Below are positions 40,990 through 51,648 of a DNA stretch of 61,174 nucleotides, one piece after another. This DNA comes from Acidimicrobiales bacterium (lineage in GTDB: Bacteria > Actinomycetota > Acidimicrobiia > Acidimicrobiales > UBA8190). The stretch is from NCBI GenBank assembly GCA_030040015.1, contig JASHUM010000076.1:1-61174 (forward strand). Reading direction: 5' to 3'. The notes beneath the pieces were generated by a model. It was not told the origin of the DNA. It searched no databases and worked only from the letters and a program-made list of their open reading frames with translations. The position numbers and the translations under genes were made by a program. Positions within the stretch are counted from its first letter, which is position 1. Every line of letters starts with the position of its first letter.

Positions 40990-41838
40990 GTGAGACGTCC
41001 ATGGGCACGTGACGGGGGAGGACACCCCGACACCGCAACACAGGCGGGCGTGCCGTCCGCACCCGTCGACGGGGCCCCGCTCCTCTCGCTGCGGGGACTG
41101 AGCAAGGGCTTCGGTCCCGTGCAGGCCCTGACGCGCGTCGACCTGGACCTCCCGGCCGGCCAGATCACGGCGTTGGCCGGCGACAACGGGGCGGGCAAGT
41201 CGGTGACGATCAAGACCATCTCCGGCCTGTGGGAGCCGGACGGGGGCCAGATGGTCTGGGAGGGGCACCCGGTCGTCCTGCGCAGCCCGAAGGAGGCGGA
41301 GGGGCTGGGGATCACGACCATCTACCAGGACCTGGCCCTGTGCGACAACCTGGACATCGTCCAGAACATGTTCCTCGGCCACGAGCGCAGCCGCCGCGGC
41401 GTCCTCGACGAAGCCAGCATGGAGCTCACCGCCCGGCGGACCCTGGAAGAGCTGCACGTCACGACGGTGCGGTCGATCCGCCAGCCGGTTGCCTCGCTGT
41501 CCGGTGGCCAACGCCAGTCGGTGGCGGTGGCCAAGGCGGTCATGTCGCACGCCAAGCTCGTCATCATGGACGAGCCGACCGCCGCCCTGGGCGTGACCCA
41601 GACCCGGATGGTGTTGGATCTGATCAAGCGGCTGTCGAGCCAAGGCGTCGCCGTGCTGGTGGTCTCGCACAACTTGAACGACGTCTTCGCCATGGCAGAC
41701 CGCATCGCCATCCTCCACCTGGGAAGGTCGGTGGCGAGCGGGCCGATCACGGACTTCGACCCCCAGGTGGTCGTCGACTACATGACGACCGGCTCTTCCA
41801 CCCGAGCTGGCTCCGGGCACCACGATGGCGAGGGCTGA
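40990..41838 (+). CDS. Sugar ABC transporter ATP-binding protein (single domain)
   Basis: The product has 282 residues. The ABC ATPase core has Walker A GDNGAGKS (64-71), a Q-loop IYQDLAL, signature LSGGQ (170-174), Walker B LVIMDEP (190-196) and the switch His in VVSHNL. XylG and RbsA normally carry two fused ATPase domains of about 500 residues; this has one, as in FrcA, so it must work as a dimer. The start is GTG at 40990, chosen for GGAGGGGG just before it; a GTG at 41050 or 40948 is possible. It overlaps the permease gene by 14 bp. Confidence 0.9.
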   Translation: MRRPWARDGGGHPDTATQAGVPSAPVDGAPLLSLRGLSKGFGPVQALTRVDLDLPAGQITALAGDNGAGKSVTIKTISGLWEPDGGQMVWEGHPVVLRSPKEAEGLGITTIYQDLALCDNLDIVQNMFLGHERSRRGVLDEASMELTARRTLEELHVTTVRSIRQPVASLSGGQRQSVAVAKAVMSHAKLVIMDEPTAALGVTQTRMVLDLIKRLSSQGVAVLVVSHNLNDVFAMADRIAILHLGRSVASGPITDFDPQVVVDYMTTGSSTRAGSGHHDGEG

Positions 41839-43153
41839 ACCGCCCCCGGCGGAGGAGCCCAAGGCCGCCGCCGAAGAGGCGAGCGAGCTGGCGGCGATGG
41901 CCGCCACCACCGGCGTCACCTCCCCCGAGCTCCTCGTCGACTCATTGGGGGAGTACCTGCGGGCGTGGTGGACGCGCATCCGAGCCGGGGAGAGCGGCGC
42001 CCTCCCCGTGCTCGGCGGGCTGGTGCTGATCGTGGTGATCTTCCAGGTCCAGCAGTCGGCGTTCCTGTCGGCCAAGAACCTGGTGAACCTGTTCATCCTG
42101 GCCGCGCTGTTCGTGCTCTTCGGATTGTCCGAGATCTTCGCGTTGCTGCTCTCGGAGATCGACCTGTCGATCGGCTACGTCGCCGGTGTCGGCGCCTTCA
42201 TCATCGCCGAGCTCATCGCCCCTCCCAACAACTGGCCCTGGTTACCGGCGGTGATCCTCGGGTTGCTGGCCACGGCGTTCCTCGGGCTGCTGCAAGGGTT
42301 GCTCATCACGCGGTTTCGCCTGCCGTCATTCGTCGTCACCTTGGGCGGCTACCTGTTCTTCCAGGGCCTCATCATCTATCTGGCCGACATCGACTCAGGT
42401 GCGGTCGGAGGCGTGGTGCGGGTCCCGAGCACGAGCGTGGTCTTCGACCTCGTGAACGACAACATGAGCCCGTTGGTGGGCTGGATCGCCCTGGTGGTCG
42501 TGGTGGCGCTGTTCGCCGCCGTGTCGCTCTCCCGAGCGGCGCGGCGGAGGTCCCAGGGGCTGAGCGCCCCGCCCATCAGCATCGTCGTGCTCACCGTGGC
42601 CGCATCGGCCGTGGCTGGGGTGGTGCTGGTGGTGGTCTGCAACGTCAACCGAGGGGTGCTCGTGCCCCTCAACGGGGTCCCCTGGGTCATCCCCTTCGTC
42701 CTCCTCGTCGTCCTGGCCGCCTCCTTCATGCTGAACCGGACCCGCCTGGGCCGCTACATCTACGCCATCGGGGCCAATCCGGAGGCGGCACGCCGGGCCG
42801 GCATCAACGTGGCCATGGTGCGCACCCTGACGTTCGTGATCTGCGCCTTCACCGCCGGGTTGGCCGGCCTGGTCTACGAGTCGTGGCTCGGTTCGGTGTC
42901 GGTGGGGATCAGTGGCGGCACCTACATCCTGTTCGCCGTGGCTGCCGCCGTGATCGGCGGGACCAGCCTGTACGGCGGCCGGGGCAAGGCGTATCACGCC
43001 CTTCTGGGCGGCTTGGTCATCGGCGCCGTCGACAACGGCCTCGGGCTTCTCGGCGTGACCGCCGCCGGTCAGGACATGGCCACGGCGCTGGTGCTCATCG
43101 CCGCTGTGACCGTGGACTCGGTGCTCCGCCGTCGCGGCACCCAGACGGTGTGA
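41825..43153 (+). CDS. Sugar ABC transporter permease (XylH/RbsC type)
   Basis: The product has 442 residues with about ten membrane helices after a charged N-terminal tail of about 50 residues. Family signatures are SEIDLSIGYVAGVGAF, RFRLPSFVVTLGGYLFFQGL, GRYIYAIGANPEAARRAGINV and AAAVIGGTSLYGGRGKAYHALLGGLVIGAVDNGL. The protein would form the membrane pore for the sugar delivered by the binding protein at 39696. The ATG at 41825 overlaps the ATPase gene by 14 bp. A perfect 16-bp palindrome after the stop probably ends the transcript. Confidence 0.92.
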   Translation: MARAEPPPAEEPKAAAEEASELAAMAATTGVTSPELLVDSLGEYLRAWWTRIRAGESGALPVLGGLVLIVVIFQVQQSAFLSAKNLVNLFILAALFVLFGLSEIFALLLSEIDLSIGYVAGVGAFIIAELIAPPNNWPWLPAVILGLLATAFLGLLQGLLITRFRLPSFVVTLGGYLFFQGLIIYLADIDSGAVGGVVRVPSTSVVFDLVNDNMSPLVGWIALVVVVALFAAVSLSRAARRRSQGLSAPPISIVVLTVAASAVAGVVLVVVCNVNRGVLVPLNGVPWVIPFVLLVVLAASFMLNRTRLGRYIYAIGANPEAARRAGINVAMVRTLTFVICAFTAGLAGLVYESWLGSVSVGISGGTYILFAVAAAVIGGTSLYGGRGKAYHALLGGLVIGAVDNGLGLLGVTAAGQDMATALVLIAAVTVDSVLRRRGTQTV

Positions 43154-43178
43154 CACGAGGACCGGCGACCCTGGGACT

Positions 43179-43194
43179 CCGTGGGCGCCCACGG
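43179..43194. terminator. 16-bp palindrome between convergent permease and signal peptidase genes
   Basis: CCGTGGGCGCCCACGG is a perfect palindrome located between two stops (43153 and 43210). Its position and GC content fit a bidirectional terminator; there is no T tract. Confidence 0.5.
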
Positions 43195-43209
43195 GATCGT
43201 GCAGGGTGC

Positions 43210-43746
43210 TCAGAACCAGTGGATCCAGGGATGCCCGTGGCGCCAGATGATGACGTCCACCTTGCCGACGATGTCCGACGCCGGGACCGTCCCCCAGTAG
43301 CGGGAGTCATCGGAGTCCCCACGGCAGTCGCCCATGACGAAGTAATGGTCGGGGGCGATCCTGGTAGGGGTGATGGCGCGGCTCGGCGTGGCGCAGACGC
43401 CCTTCAGGGCGGGGAGCCATGGCTCGGGCAAGAGCCTTCCATCGATGTAGACGTGGGAGGCCGTCCCTGAGATGGTTTGACCGGGCAGACCGACGACCCG
43501 TTTCACCAGCGTGGGCGGACCGCCCACGTCGGCGGGAGGGTCGTGGAAGACGACGATGTCTCCCGGGTGTATCGCCCCGTCGAGCTTGTCGACGAGGACT
43601 CGGTCTCCGGGCTGCAGCGTGGGAGTCATCGACGGCGACGGGATGTAGTAGGTCTGGATGACGTAGGCACGGACCGACAGGGCGACGACCAGCGCGACCA
43701 CCAGGACGACTGCCCATTCGACCAATACCCTGAGCCCTCGTCGCAC
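43210..43746 (-). CDS. lepB: Signal peptidase I
   Basis: The product has 178 residues. One N-terminal membrane helix (9-29) is followed by an extracytoplasmic domain with nucleophile Ser39 (IPSPSMTPTL) and general-base Lys82 (LVKRVVGLPG). The box E motif reads MGDCRGDSDDSRYWG, with Cys in place of the usual Asn (MGDNR). It cleaves Sec signal peptides from exported proteins, of which this window encodes many. The GTG start lies 40 bp from the divergent DapB-like gene. The protein is short but complete for Gram-positive types. Confidence 0.92.
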   Translation of the reverse strand: MRRGLRVLVEWAVVLVVALVVALSVRAYVIQTYYIPSPSMTPTLQPGDRVLVDKLDGAIHPGDIVVFHDPPADVGGPPTLVKRVVGLPGQTISGTASHVYIDGRLLPEPWLPALKGVCATPSRAITPTRIAPDHYFVMGDCRGDSDDSRYWGTVPASDIVGKVDVIIWRHGHPWIHWF

Positions 43747-43786
43747 CGGTGCAGTCTGCCGCGTCGCTGCGGGGTCGCCCAGGCAG

Positions 43787-44884
43787 ATGACGGCTCTCTA
43801 TGCTCACGACGTGCCGTACCGGGTCATCCAGTGGGCGACGGGCAACGTCGGCCGAGCCGCCATCGAGGGTGTGCTGGACCATCCCGACCTCGAGCTGGCG
43901 GGATGCTGGGTGCACTCGGAGGACAAGGACGGCGAGGACGTCGGATCGATCCTCGGCGGCGAGCCGCTGGGGGTGGGCGCCAGCCGTGACGTCGACTCCG
44001 TGCTGTCGATCGACGCCGACTGTGTCGTCTACAGCCCGATCTTCGCCGACCCGGCGGTGATCACCCGGATCCTCGAGTCGGGCAAGAACGTAGTGACGCC
44101 GCTGGGCTGGTTCTATCCGCCTGCGCCGGAGCGCCAGCGCCTCGACGCCGTGTGCCGCGAGTCGGGGGTGACCTTGCACGGCACCGGCATCCACCCGGGG
44201 GGTATCACCGAGCGGTTCCCGCTCGTGATCTCGGCCCTCTCCGGTTCGATCAGCCACGTCCGGGCCGAGGAGTTTTCCGACATCCGCACCTATGGCGCCC
44301 CGGACGTGATCCGTGACTGGATGTTGTTCGGCAAGTCGCCCGAGGAGTCGCGCACCAGCGTCATGGCCGACATGCTCGGGGCCGGGTTCCGCCAGTCCGT
44401 CCACATGGTCGCCGACGAGCTGGGCTTCGACCTCGACGCCGATCTGCGCACCACCCACGAGATGGCGGTGGCCACCGCTCCCATCGAGTCACCGATCGGC
44501 CCGATCATGCCCGGTCTGGTCGCCGCCCAGCGGTTCCGGTGGGAAGGACTCGTCGACGGGGAGCCGGTGGTGACGGCGGCGGTGAACTGGCTCATGGGCG
44601 AGGACGACCTCGACCCGTCGTGGAGCTTCGGCCCGCACGGCCCCCATTTCGAGGTGGAGGTCACCGGCGACCCGAGCTGCCTGTTGACCTTCGAGAAGCT
44701 CCATCCCACCTCGGTCGAGGCGGGTCTCGAGCGCAACCCCGGCGTGGTGGCCACGGCCATGCACCTCGTCAATGCCATTCCGTACGTCTGCGAGGCCGAG
44801 CCGGGGCTCCTCACCTATCTCGACCTGCCGCTGGTGGCCGGACGAGCAGCGCTCGAGCTCGGCCAGGGCCGGCGGGGCCGGTGA
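43787..44884 (+). CDS. Dihydrodipicolinate reductase-like NAD(P)-binding protein
   Basis: The product has 365 residues. The N-terminal Rossmann fold begins YRVIQWATGNVGRAAIEGVL, the GxxGxxG-like pattern of the DapB N-terminal family. It also has GKNVVTPLGWFYPP and GTGIHPGGITERFPL. The catalytic HHxxK of real DapB is not seen, so this belongs to the group of DapB-like dehydrogenases of Actinobacteria (some relatives act on 2,4-diaminopentanoate). The ATG at 43787 is uncertain; GTG 43811 lies just before the conserved strand. The stop overlaps the SDR gene start (GTGA). The substrate is unknown. Confidence 0.8.
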   Translation: MTALYAHDVPYRVIQWATGNVGRAAIEGVLDHPDLELAGCWVHSEDKDGEDVGSILGGEPLGVGASRDVDSVLSIDADCVVYSPIFADPAVITRILESGKNVVTPLGWFYPPAPERQRLDAVCRESGVTLHGTGIHPGGITERFPLVISALSGSISHVRAEEFSDIRTYGAPDVIRDWMLFGKSPEESRTSVMADMLGAGFRQSVHMVADELGFDLDADLRTTHEMAVATAPIESPIGPIMPGLVAAQRFRWEGLVDGEPVVTAAVNWLMGEDDLDPSWSFGPHGPHFEVEVTGDPSCLLTFEKLHPTSVEAGLERNPGVVATAMHLVNAIPYVCEAEPGLLTYLDLPLVAGRAALELGQGRRGR

Positions 44885-45702
44885 TCCTCGACCGGTTCCG
44901 ACTCGACGGCCGTGTCGCCATCGTCACCGGCGCCGGCCTGGGGATCGGCCGGGGAATCTCCGTCGGCCTGGCACAAGCCGGGGCCGACGTCGTCGTGGCG
45001 GCGCGCACCGAGACCGATCTCGAGGCCGTGGCCGGCCAGGTCGAGCAGGCCGGTCGGAACGCCCTCGTCGTGCGCAGCGACGTGACCGACCTCGATGCCC
45101 TGGAGCACCTCGCCGATGCCGCCGTCGAGCGCTTCGGGCGCCTCGACATCCTCGTCAACAACGCCGGGGGGGCGATGCCCCGAGCGGCGATGGACACCAG
45201 CGCCAGGTTCCTCGAGACGGCGTTCCACTTCAACGTGACGGCGCCGTTCGTCCTGACCAAGCTGGCTGCCCGCCGCATGGTCGACACCACGGGGAAGGGG
45301 GCGATCGTCAACATCTCGTCGCGGTCCGCCAGCATGACCCAGACCAGCTTCGCCGCCTACGGTGCGGTCAAGGCCGCGTTGGACCGGGTCACCCGGAACA
45401 TGGCGCCCGAACTGGCGCCTCGGGTGCGGCTCAACGCCATCGACGTCGGAGGGGTCGCCACGCGCTCGCTCGACATCGTGCTGACCGACGACAACCTGCG
45501 TCGGCAATTCCTCGGCGCCACCCCGATGGCCCGCCCCGGTGAGCCCGAGGACATTGCCTGCGCCGTGCTCTACCTGGTCTCCGATGCCAGCTCGTGGGTC
45601 ACGGGCAAGGTCTTCGAGGTGGACGGAGGCACCGAGGCCCCGTCGATCACCGTCCCAGCGCCGCCCCTCGAACCCCTCTCCGGCTCCACCTCTCAAGACT
45701 GA
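44881..45702 (+). CDS. Short-chain dehydrogenase/reductase (SDR)
   Basis: The product has 273 residues, a classical SDR. The cofactor motif TGAGLGIG is at 16-23, NNAG at 93-96, the catalytic Ser is in NISSRSAS (about 146-147), and Tyr160 and Lys164 are in AAYGAVKAAL. An Arg/Thr after the second strand (AARTET) suggests NADP(H), but this is weak. The start is GTG at 44881, overlapping the DapB-like stop, so the two likely act in the same unknown pathway. It is soluble and cytosolic. A VOC remnant follows on the other strand. Confidence 0.88.
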   Translation: MILDRFRLDGRVAIVTGAGLGIGRGISVGLAQAGADVVVAARTETDLEAVAGQVEQAGRNALVVRSDVTDLDALEHLADAAVERFGRLDILVNNAGGAMPRAAMDTSARFLETAFHFNVTAPFVLTKLAARRMVDTTGKGAIVNISSRSASMTQTSFAAYGAVKAALDRVTRNMAPELAPRVRLNAIDVGGVATRSLDIVLTDDNLRRQFLGATPMARPGEPEDIACAVLYLVSDASSWVTGKVFEVDGGTEAPSITVPAPPLEPLSGSTSQD

Positions 45703-45708
45703 GGCGGT

Positions 45709-45816
45709 CTACCCGATGCAGAACTCGTTGCCCTCCGGGTCCAGCATGACGCGTTGGACGTGCTCGAGCGGTACGCCACGAGTCAACCTGCGGGCCTCGG
45801 GAGCCGATATGTCCCG
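45709..45816 (-). pseudogene. C-terminal remnant of a VOC/glyoxalase-family gene
   Basis: Reading the minus strand to a TAG at 45709-45711 gives a tail ending VQRVMLDPEGNEFCIG, the typical C-terminus of actinobacterial VOC (glyoxalase/bleomycin-resistance) proteins. Similarity fades within about 35 codons upstream, where the frame runs into the oppositely oriented membrane-protein gene. No start or complete fold is present, so it is a decayed fragment. Confidence 0.55.
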
Positions 45817-45818
45817 TG

Positions 45819-46577
45819 ATGCGCTACTCGCGGATCGTGCGTGGCGGGCTGCCGTGGCTTGCGACCGGCCTGGGGTTGCTCGCTGCCAGCTTGTCCCTGT
45901 CGCTGTGGCTGGCAGCCGCCGCCTTGGAGCACAACACGGGCCTGCTCGACAGCGTCAGCGGGGCCCTGTCCACCTCTTCGCTCGTGTCGTCGGGCCTGGG
46001 CACGAATCTGACCCCCCAGCAGCAGGCCCAGGCCTCCAGCGCGCTGTCCCAGGCCCTCGACGACCCGTCCGTGCAGGCGGCGGTCGCCGCCGGTCAGGGG
46101 CAGGCTGACGGGGCCCTGGACGCGCAACTGCGCTCCAGCGATCCCACCCTGGCGAGCCAAGTTGCTGCCCATCCGGTACCCCTCTCCACTCTTCGCAGGA
46201 TGGTGTCGGACCTGCCCAGCCGGTTGCGCAGCTACAGCGACTGGTCGGCCATCGCCGCTCTGACGCTTGTCGGGGCGGCGTTCTCGGCCGGCGCCAAACG
46301 CGAACGGGTGTTGCGACGGGCGGCACGCTGGGCGCTCAGCACCGGTGGGTTGGGACTCGTGTTCGGCATGCTCGTGCCCTACGCGGCCGGCCATGTCCTG
46401 CACGGCGGGGAGGTCGCCCGCCTCGCCCGGGGGTTGGCGGCCGGGACCTCCGACAGCGCCGGTGGCCTGTTCGCCGCCCTGGTGGCCGCCGGGGCACTCG
46501 GGCTGGTGGCGTGCCGGAGGTGGCGCCGCGCTCCGCTCGAGGAGGTCCTGCGTGCGCCGGCGACGGTGAGCCCGTAA
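45819..46577 (+). CDS. Membrane protein, function unknown
   Basis: The product has 252 residues. The first membrane helix (about 12-36) is followed by a long Ala/Gln/Ser-rich outer loop (about 40-135, with LTPQQQAQASSALSQALDDPSVQAAV). Three more hydrophobic segments lie at about 144-160, 175-195 and 213-233, and the tail is basic. The start is ATG at 45819 directly after an in-frame GTG; the ribosome-binding site is weak. No family is recognised. It may have inserted next to the VOC remnant, whose lost part would have covered this position. Confidence 0.6.
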   Translation: MRYSRIVRGGLPWLATGLGLLAASLSLSLWLAAAALEHNTGLLDSVSGALSTSSLVSSGLGTNLTPQQQAQASSALSQALDDPSVQAAVAAGQGQADGALDAQLRSSDPTLASQVAAHPVPLSTLRRMVSDLPSRLRSYSDWSAIAALTLVGAAFSAGAKRERVLRRAARWALSTGGLGLVFGMLVPYAAGHVLHGGEVARLARGLAAGTSDSAGGLFAALVAAGALGLVACRRWRRAPLEEVLRAPATVSP

Positions 46578-46809
46578 CGGCCGGCCACCCGGAGGGAGAA
46601 TCGTGAGTTCTCGCTCCTGAGCAGGCAGTTTGCATGTGACGTCCATGTCAGACAACGTGGTGGCGCGACTTGGGGAGTCACGGCGGCTGGGCGTGGCGGC
46701 GCAGGCGGAGGGGAAGCGGCCACATGGCGGCATTGGGCGGTGCATGGACACGCTGTCCGGGTCACCAGCACGTCGGCCCGTCCCCGTCACGTGGATCGGC
46801 TGGTGAGAC

Positions 46810-48876
46810 GTGGCCCGCCTAGCGACGGTCCTCGTCACGAGCCTGGCCCTCTTCACCACGATCGGGCTCTTCGGTGCGGGTGACCATGCGCCGGTGTCGG
46901 CCTCCTCCAGCTGCGTCGTGAACGGCTCCTGGCCGCAGTACTTGGGCGATCCCACCCACTCCGCCAACGCCTGCTCCTCGATCACGACCTCCAACGTGAC
47001 GACGCTCACCCCGTCGTGGTACACGGGCACCGCCGGCGCCGTCACGGCCAGCCCGGCCGTGATGCCGAACATCGGTCCTCAGGGCTCGGTGTTCGACGGC
47101 GACTCGTCGGGAGTCTTCTACTCCTTCGACGAGACGACCGGTGCCGTGCAGTGGACGTTCGACACCGCGCAAAAGGCCTACACGGCGGCGGGAACCGCCT
47201 GCTTCCTCGATCAGCCCAACGACGTCGACGAGCACCATGCGGGCTTCGGAGAGATCACGTCGTCGCCGACGGTCGTCACCCTTCCCGGAGCGACCGCTCC
47301 CACAGTGTTCTTCGGAGCTGGGGACTCGCTCTTCGCCCTGAACGCCCTGACCGGCGCCTGTGAGTGGGCACAGGACGCCGACCCGGGCGCCGCCACGAAC
47401 GCCCTCGAGATGGAGTCCTCCCCGGCTATCGACACGTCACTCGATCCACCCGAGGTCCTCGTGGGCGACGACGACAACTCGTCTTCGGGGATCGCCGTGA
47501 CCGGCCTGCAGACCTTCGACGCTCTGACCGGGACCCTGTTGTGGAGGTACGAGCCCGAACGGGACCTCACCTTGACCCCGAGCGAGTTCGACGGCAGCGC
47601 CTACTACACGCTCAGTTGCGGCGACGGGACCGATGGCACCGACCCTGCCCTGCCGGGCACGTCCGAGAACCAGTTCTGCAACGAGACCAACATTCCCGGC
47701 CTTCCCCCGGCCAACAGCACGACCTATGCCGACGGCTGTGGTGACGTCTGGTCGTCCGTGGCACTCGACACAGGCTTCGTCGATCCGGCCGGGGACAACA
47801 CGTTCGAGGGCTCCGGCCCCTCGGGCCCGGTGTCGACGCCCCCGGCCACCACGGACTGGGAGCCCAGCCTGATCACCGCAACGGGCGGCCAGTCGCTCGA
47901 CGGCTTGGCGCTCTTCGGCACCGGGAATTGCGCGGCGAACCCCAATCCGGCCGCCGCCCTGGCGCACGGCGACTATGCGGCGAGCGAGGGGATCTTCGCC
48001 CTGGACCCGGTCACGGGCCACCGGGTGTGGGACTTCATCGAGCCGTACAACGCCTACGTGAACAACATCGACGAGCCCGGGGACGGCGACGACGACTTCG
48101 GCTCGAGCGCCCTGCTGGCCACCGTCCCTGCCACGAGCACACTGACGAAGACGTGCGGACTGGCTTCGTCGGCTCCGTCGGTGGCGCTGGTGATCGAGGG
48201 CTCCAAGAGCGGGTACGCCTATGGCGTGTGCGAATCCGACGGCGGCGAGGTGTGGTCGGTGCAGGCGTCCCAGGCGGGTGAGCTGACGCAGTCGGCGGCC
48301 GGGTCGGTCGGGGGATTCCTGGGGTCAGCCGCGCTGGGCTCGGCCAACGGACGTCCGACCGTCTTCTTCACGTCGGCCATTCCTTTGCCCTTCACCAACG
48401 ACGGCATCCGGGAGCCGGGGAGCAACGACGACAACATCTCGTCGTGTCCCGGGCCCGTCATCAGTGACGTGCCCGTCCTCCCGCCGGCGTGCCCGGACCT
48501 GAGCCTGCTCTCGAATCCCCAGCGTCTGGTATCGCTCCACGCCATCGACGCCGCCACGGGCGCAGTCGTATGGCAGGCGCTCTCGCTTCCCACCTACTCG
48601 GCTGCGTCGTACACCAACGGCGTGGTCTTCTTCCCTGACACGACCGGCTTCAGCCTCGTGGCCTACGACGCCCAGGACGGCCTCCCCCTGTGGGCGTTCC
48701 CCTTGGGCGCGGCCACTGCGTCGGGAGCGGCCATCGTCGGCGACCGCGTCTTCGTGGGTGCAGGGTTGGCCGAAGAGAGCGAGGACGGGGTGACGATCCC
48801 GCCCGGGGCGAACGGCGTGTGGTCGTTCTCCACCACGCCCGGCCTCCCCAACATCACCCCACCGCCGTTGCCCTGA
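46810..48876 (+). CDS. Secreted PQQ-like beta-propeller protein
   Basis: The product has 688 residues. The signal peptide (LATVLVTSLALFTTIGLFG) is followed by a large propeller with recurrent tryptophan-docking-like blades: YSFDETTGAVQWTFD, FALNALTGACEWAQD, QTFDALTGTLLWRYEP, FALDPVTGHRVWDF, HAIDAATGAVVWQA and VAYDAQDGLPLWAF. These (A/F)xDxxTGxxxW elements define PQQ-like repeats, as in quinoprotein dehydrogenases and BamB-like scaffolds. The heme-binding CxxCH of quinohemoproteins is absent, so enzymatic activity is uncertain. Several Cys could form disulfides. The start is GTG at 46810. The stop is 3 bp from the convergent katG stop. Confidence 0.82.
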   Translation: MARLATVLVTSLALFTTIGLFGAGDHAPVSASSSCVVNGSWPQYLGDPTHSANACSSITTSNVTTLTPSWYTGTAGAVTASPAVMPNIGPQGSVFDGDSSGVFYSFDETTGAVQWTFDTAQKAYTAAGTACFLDQPNDVDEHHAGFGEITSSPTVVTLPGATAPTVFFGAGDSLFALNALTGACEWAQDADPGAATNALEMESSPAIDTSLDPPEVLVGDDDNSSSGIAVTGLQTFDALTGTLLWRYEPERDLTLTPSEFDGSAYYTLSCGDGTDGTDPALPGTSENQFCNETNIPGLPPANSTTYADGCGDVWSSVALDTGFVDPAGDNTFEGSGPSGPVSTPPATTDWEPSLITATGGQSLDGLALFGTGNCAANPNPAAALAHGDYAASEGIFALDPVTGHRVWDFIEPYNAYVNNIDEPGDGDDDFGSSALLATVPATSTLTKTCGLASSAPSVALVIEGSKSGYAYGVCESDGGEVWSVQASQAGELTQSAAGSVGGFLGSAALGSANGRPTVFFTSAIPLPFTNDGIREPGSNDDNISSCPGPVISDVPVLPPACPDLSLLSNPQRLVSLHAIDAATGAVVWQALSLPTYSAASYTNGVVFFPDTTGFSLVAYDAQDGLPLWAFPLGAATASGAAIVGDRVFVGAGLAEESEDGVTIPPGANGVWSFSTTPGLPNITPPPLP

Positions 48877-48879
48877 GGG

Positions 48880-51129
<2,250 letters not shown>

Positions 51130-51131
51130 CT

Positions 51132-51194
51132 AGATCTGGAGCTAGAAGAAGTCAAGAAGTAGCGCTGAACCAGATCTTGAGATCATCGCGATCT
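51132..51194. promoter_or_regulatory. Inverted repeats between katG and fur-type gene
   Basis: AGATCTGG (51132-51139) and CCAGATCT (51170-51177) are perfect inverse copies 30 bp apart. AGATC-ATCGC-GATCT (51180-51194) is a third element just upstream of the Fur-family start. The region is AT-richer than its surroundings. These are candidate Fur/PerR-type operators and promoters for both genes. Confidence 0.5.
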
Positions 51195-51202
51195 GATATA
51201 CA

Positions 51203-51634
51203 TTGAAAGACGTGACCTCGGTGCCGCTTCTCGACCGCCTCCGGGCGCTGGACTGGCGCTTGACGCCCCAGCGGCGGGTCATCGCCGAGGTCATGGGGGG
51301 TGACCACGTCCACCTCACGGCGGAAGAGGTGCTCGAGCGGGCGCGCCAGCGCCTCCCCGAGGTCAGCCTGGCCACCGTGTACAACACGCTCAACGAGCTG
51401 GTGTCGATGGGCGAGGTCCAGCCCGTGGACGCCGGTGGGGGCCCGACCCGGTACGACCCCAACACGAAAGACGGCCATCACCACCTCGTGTGCCTCGTCT
51501 GCGGTGATCTGCGCGACGTGCACCCCGAAGGATTGGAGGCCCTGGAACTGCCGCGCTCGGAGCACTTCGGGTTCCGGGTCGTCAACCGAGAGGTGCTCTT
51601 TCAGGGCTACTGCAGCAACTGCGGCCGCCCGTAG
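51203..51634 (+). CDS. Fur family transcriptional regulator (FurA/PerR-like)
   Basis: The product has 143 residues. The winged helix has DWRLTPQRRVIAEVM and SLATVYNTLNELVSMGEV. The regulatory metal region is DGHHHLVCLVCGDLRDV, and the structural zinc site is formed by C97, C100, C137 and C140 (the second pair in GYCSNCGRP). The divergent katG suggests a peroxide-sensing FurA/PerR role rather than iron uptake control; metal-catalysed oxidation of His is the family mechanism. The start is TTG at 51203, or GTG at 51212; neither has a strong ribosome-binding site. Confidence 0.9.
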   Translation: MKDVTSVPLLDRLRALDWRLTPQRRVIAEVMGGDHVHLTAEEVLERARQRLPEVSLATVYNTLNELVSMGEVQPVDAGGGPTRYDPNTKDGHHHLVCLVCGDLRDVHPEGLEALELPRSEHFGFRVVNREVLFQGYCSNCGRP

Positions 51635-51648
51635 CGGGGGATCCCGGG

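Noticed and set aside
46578-46809. A small gene or riboswitch in the 232-bp gap before the PQQ-propeller gene
   Set aside because: Only a small hairpin (GAGAA...TTCTC) is present; frames lack a ribosome-binding site and no conserved RNA pattern was recognised.
45783-47072. A 429-residue minus-strand frame over the membrane-protein and PQQ-propeller genes
   Set aside because: It spans the 5' part of two convincing plus-strand genes and has no domain; its composition is Arg/Gly/Gln-biased.
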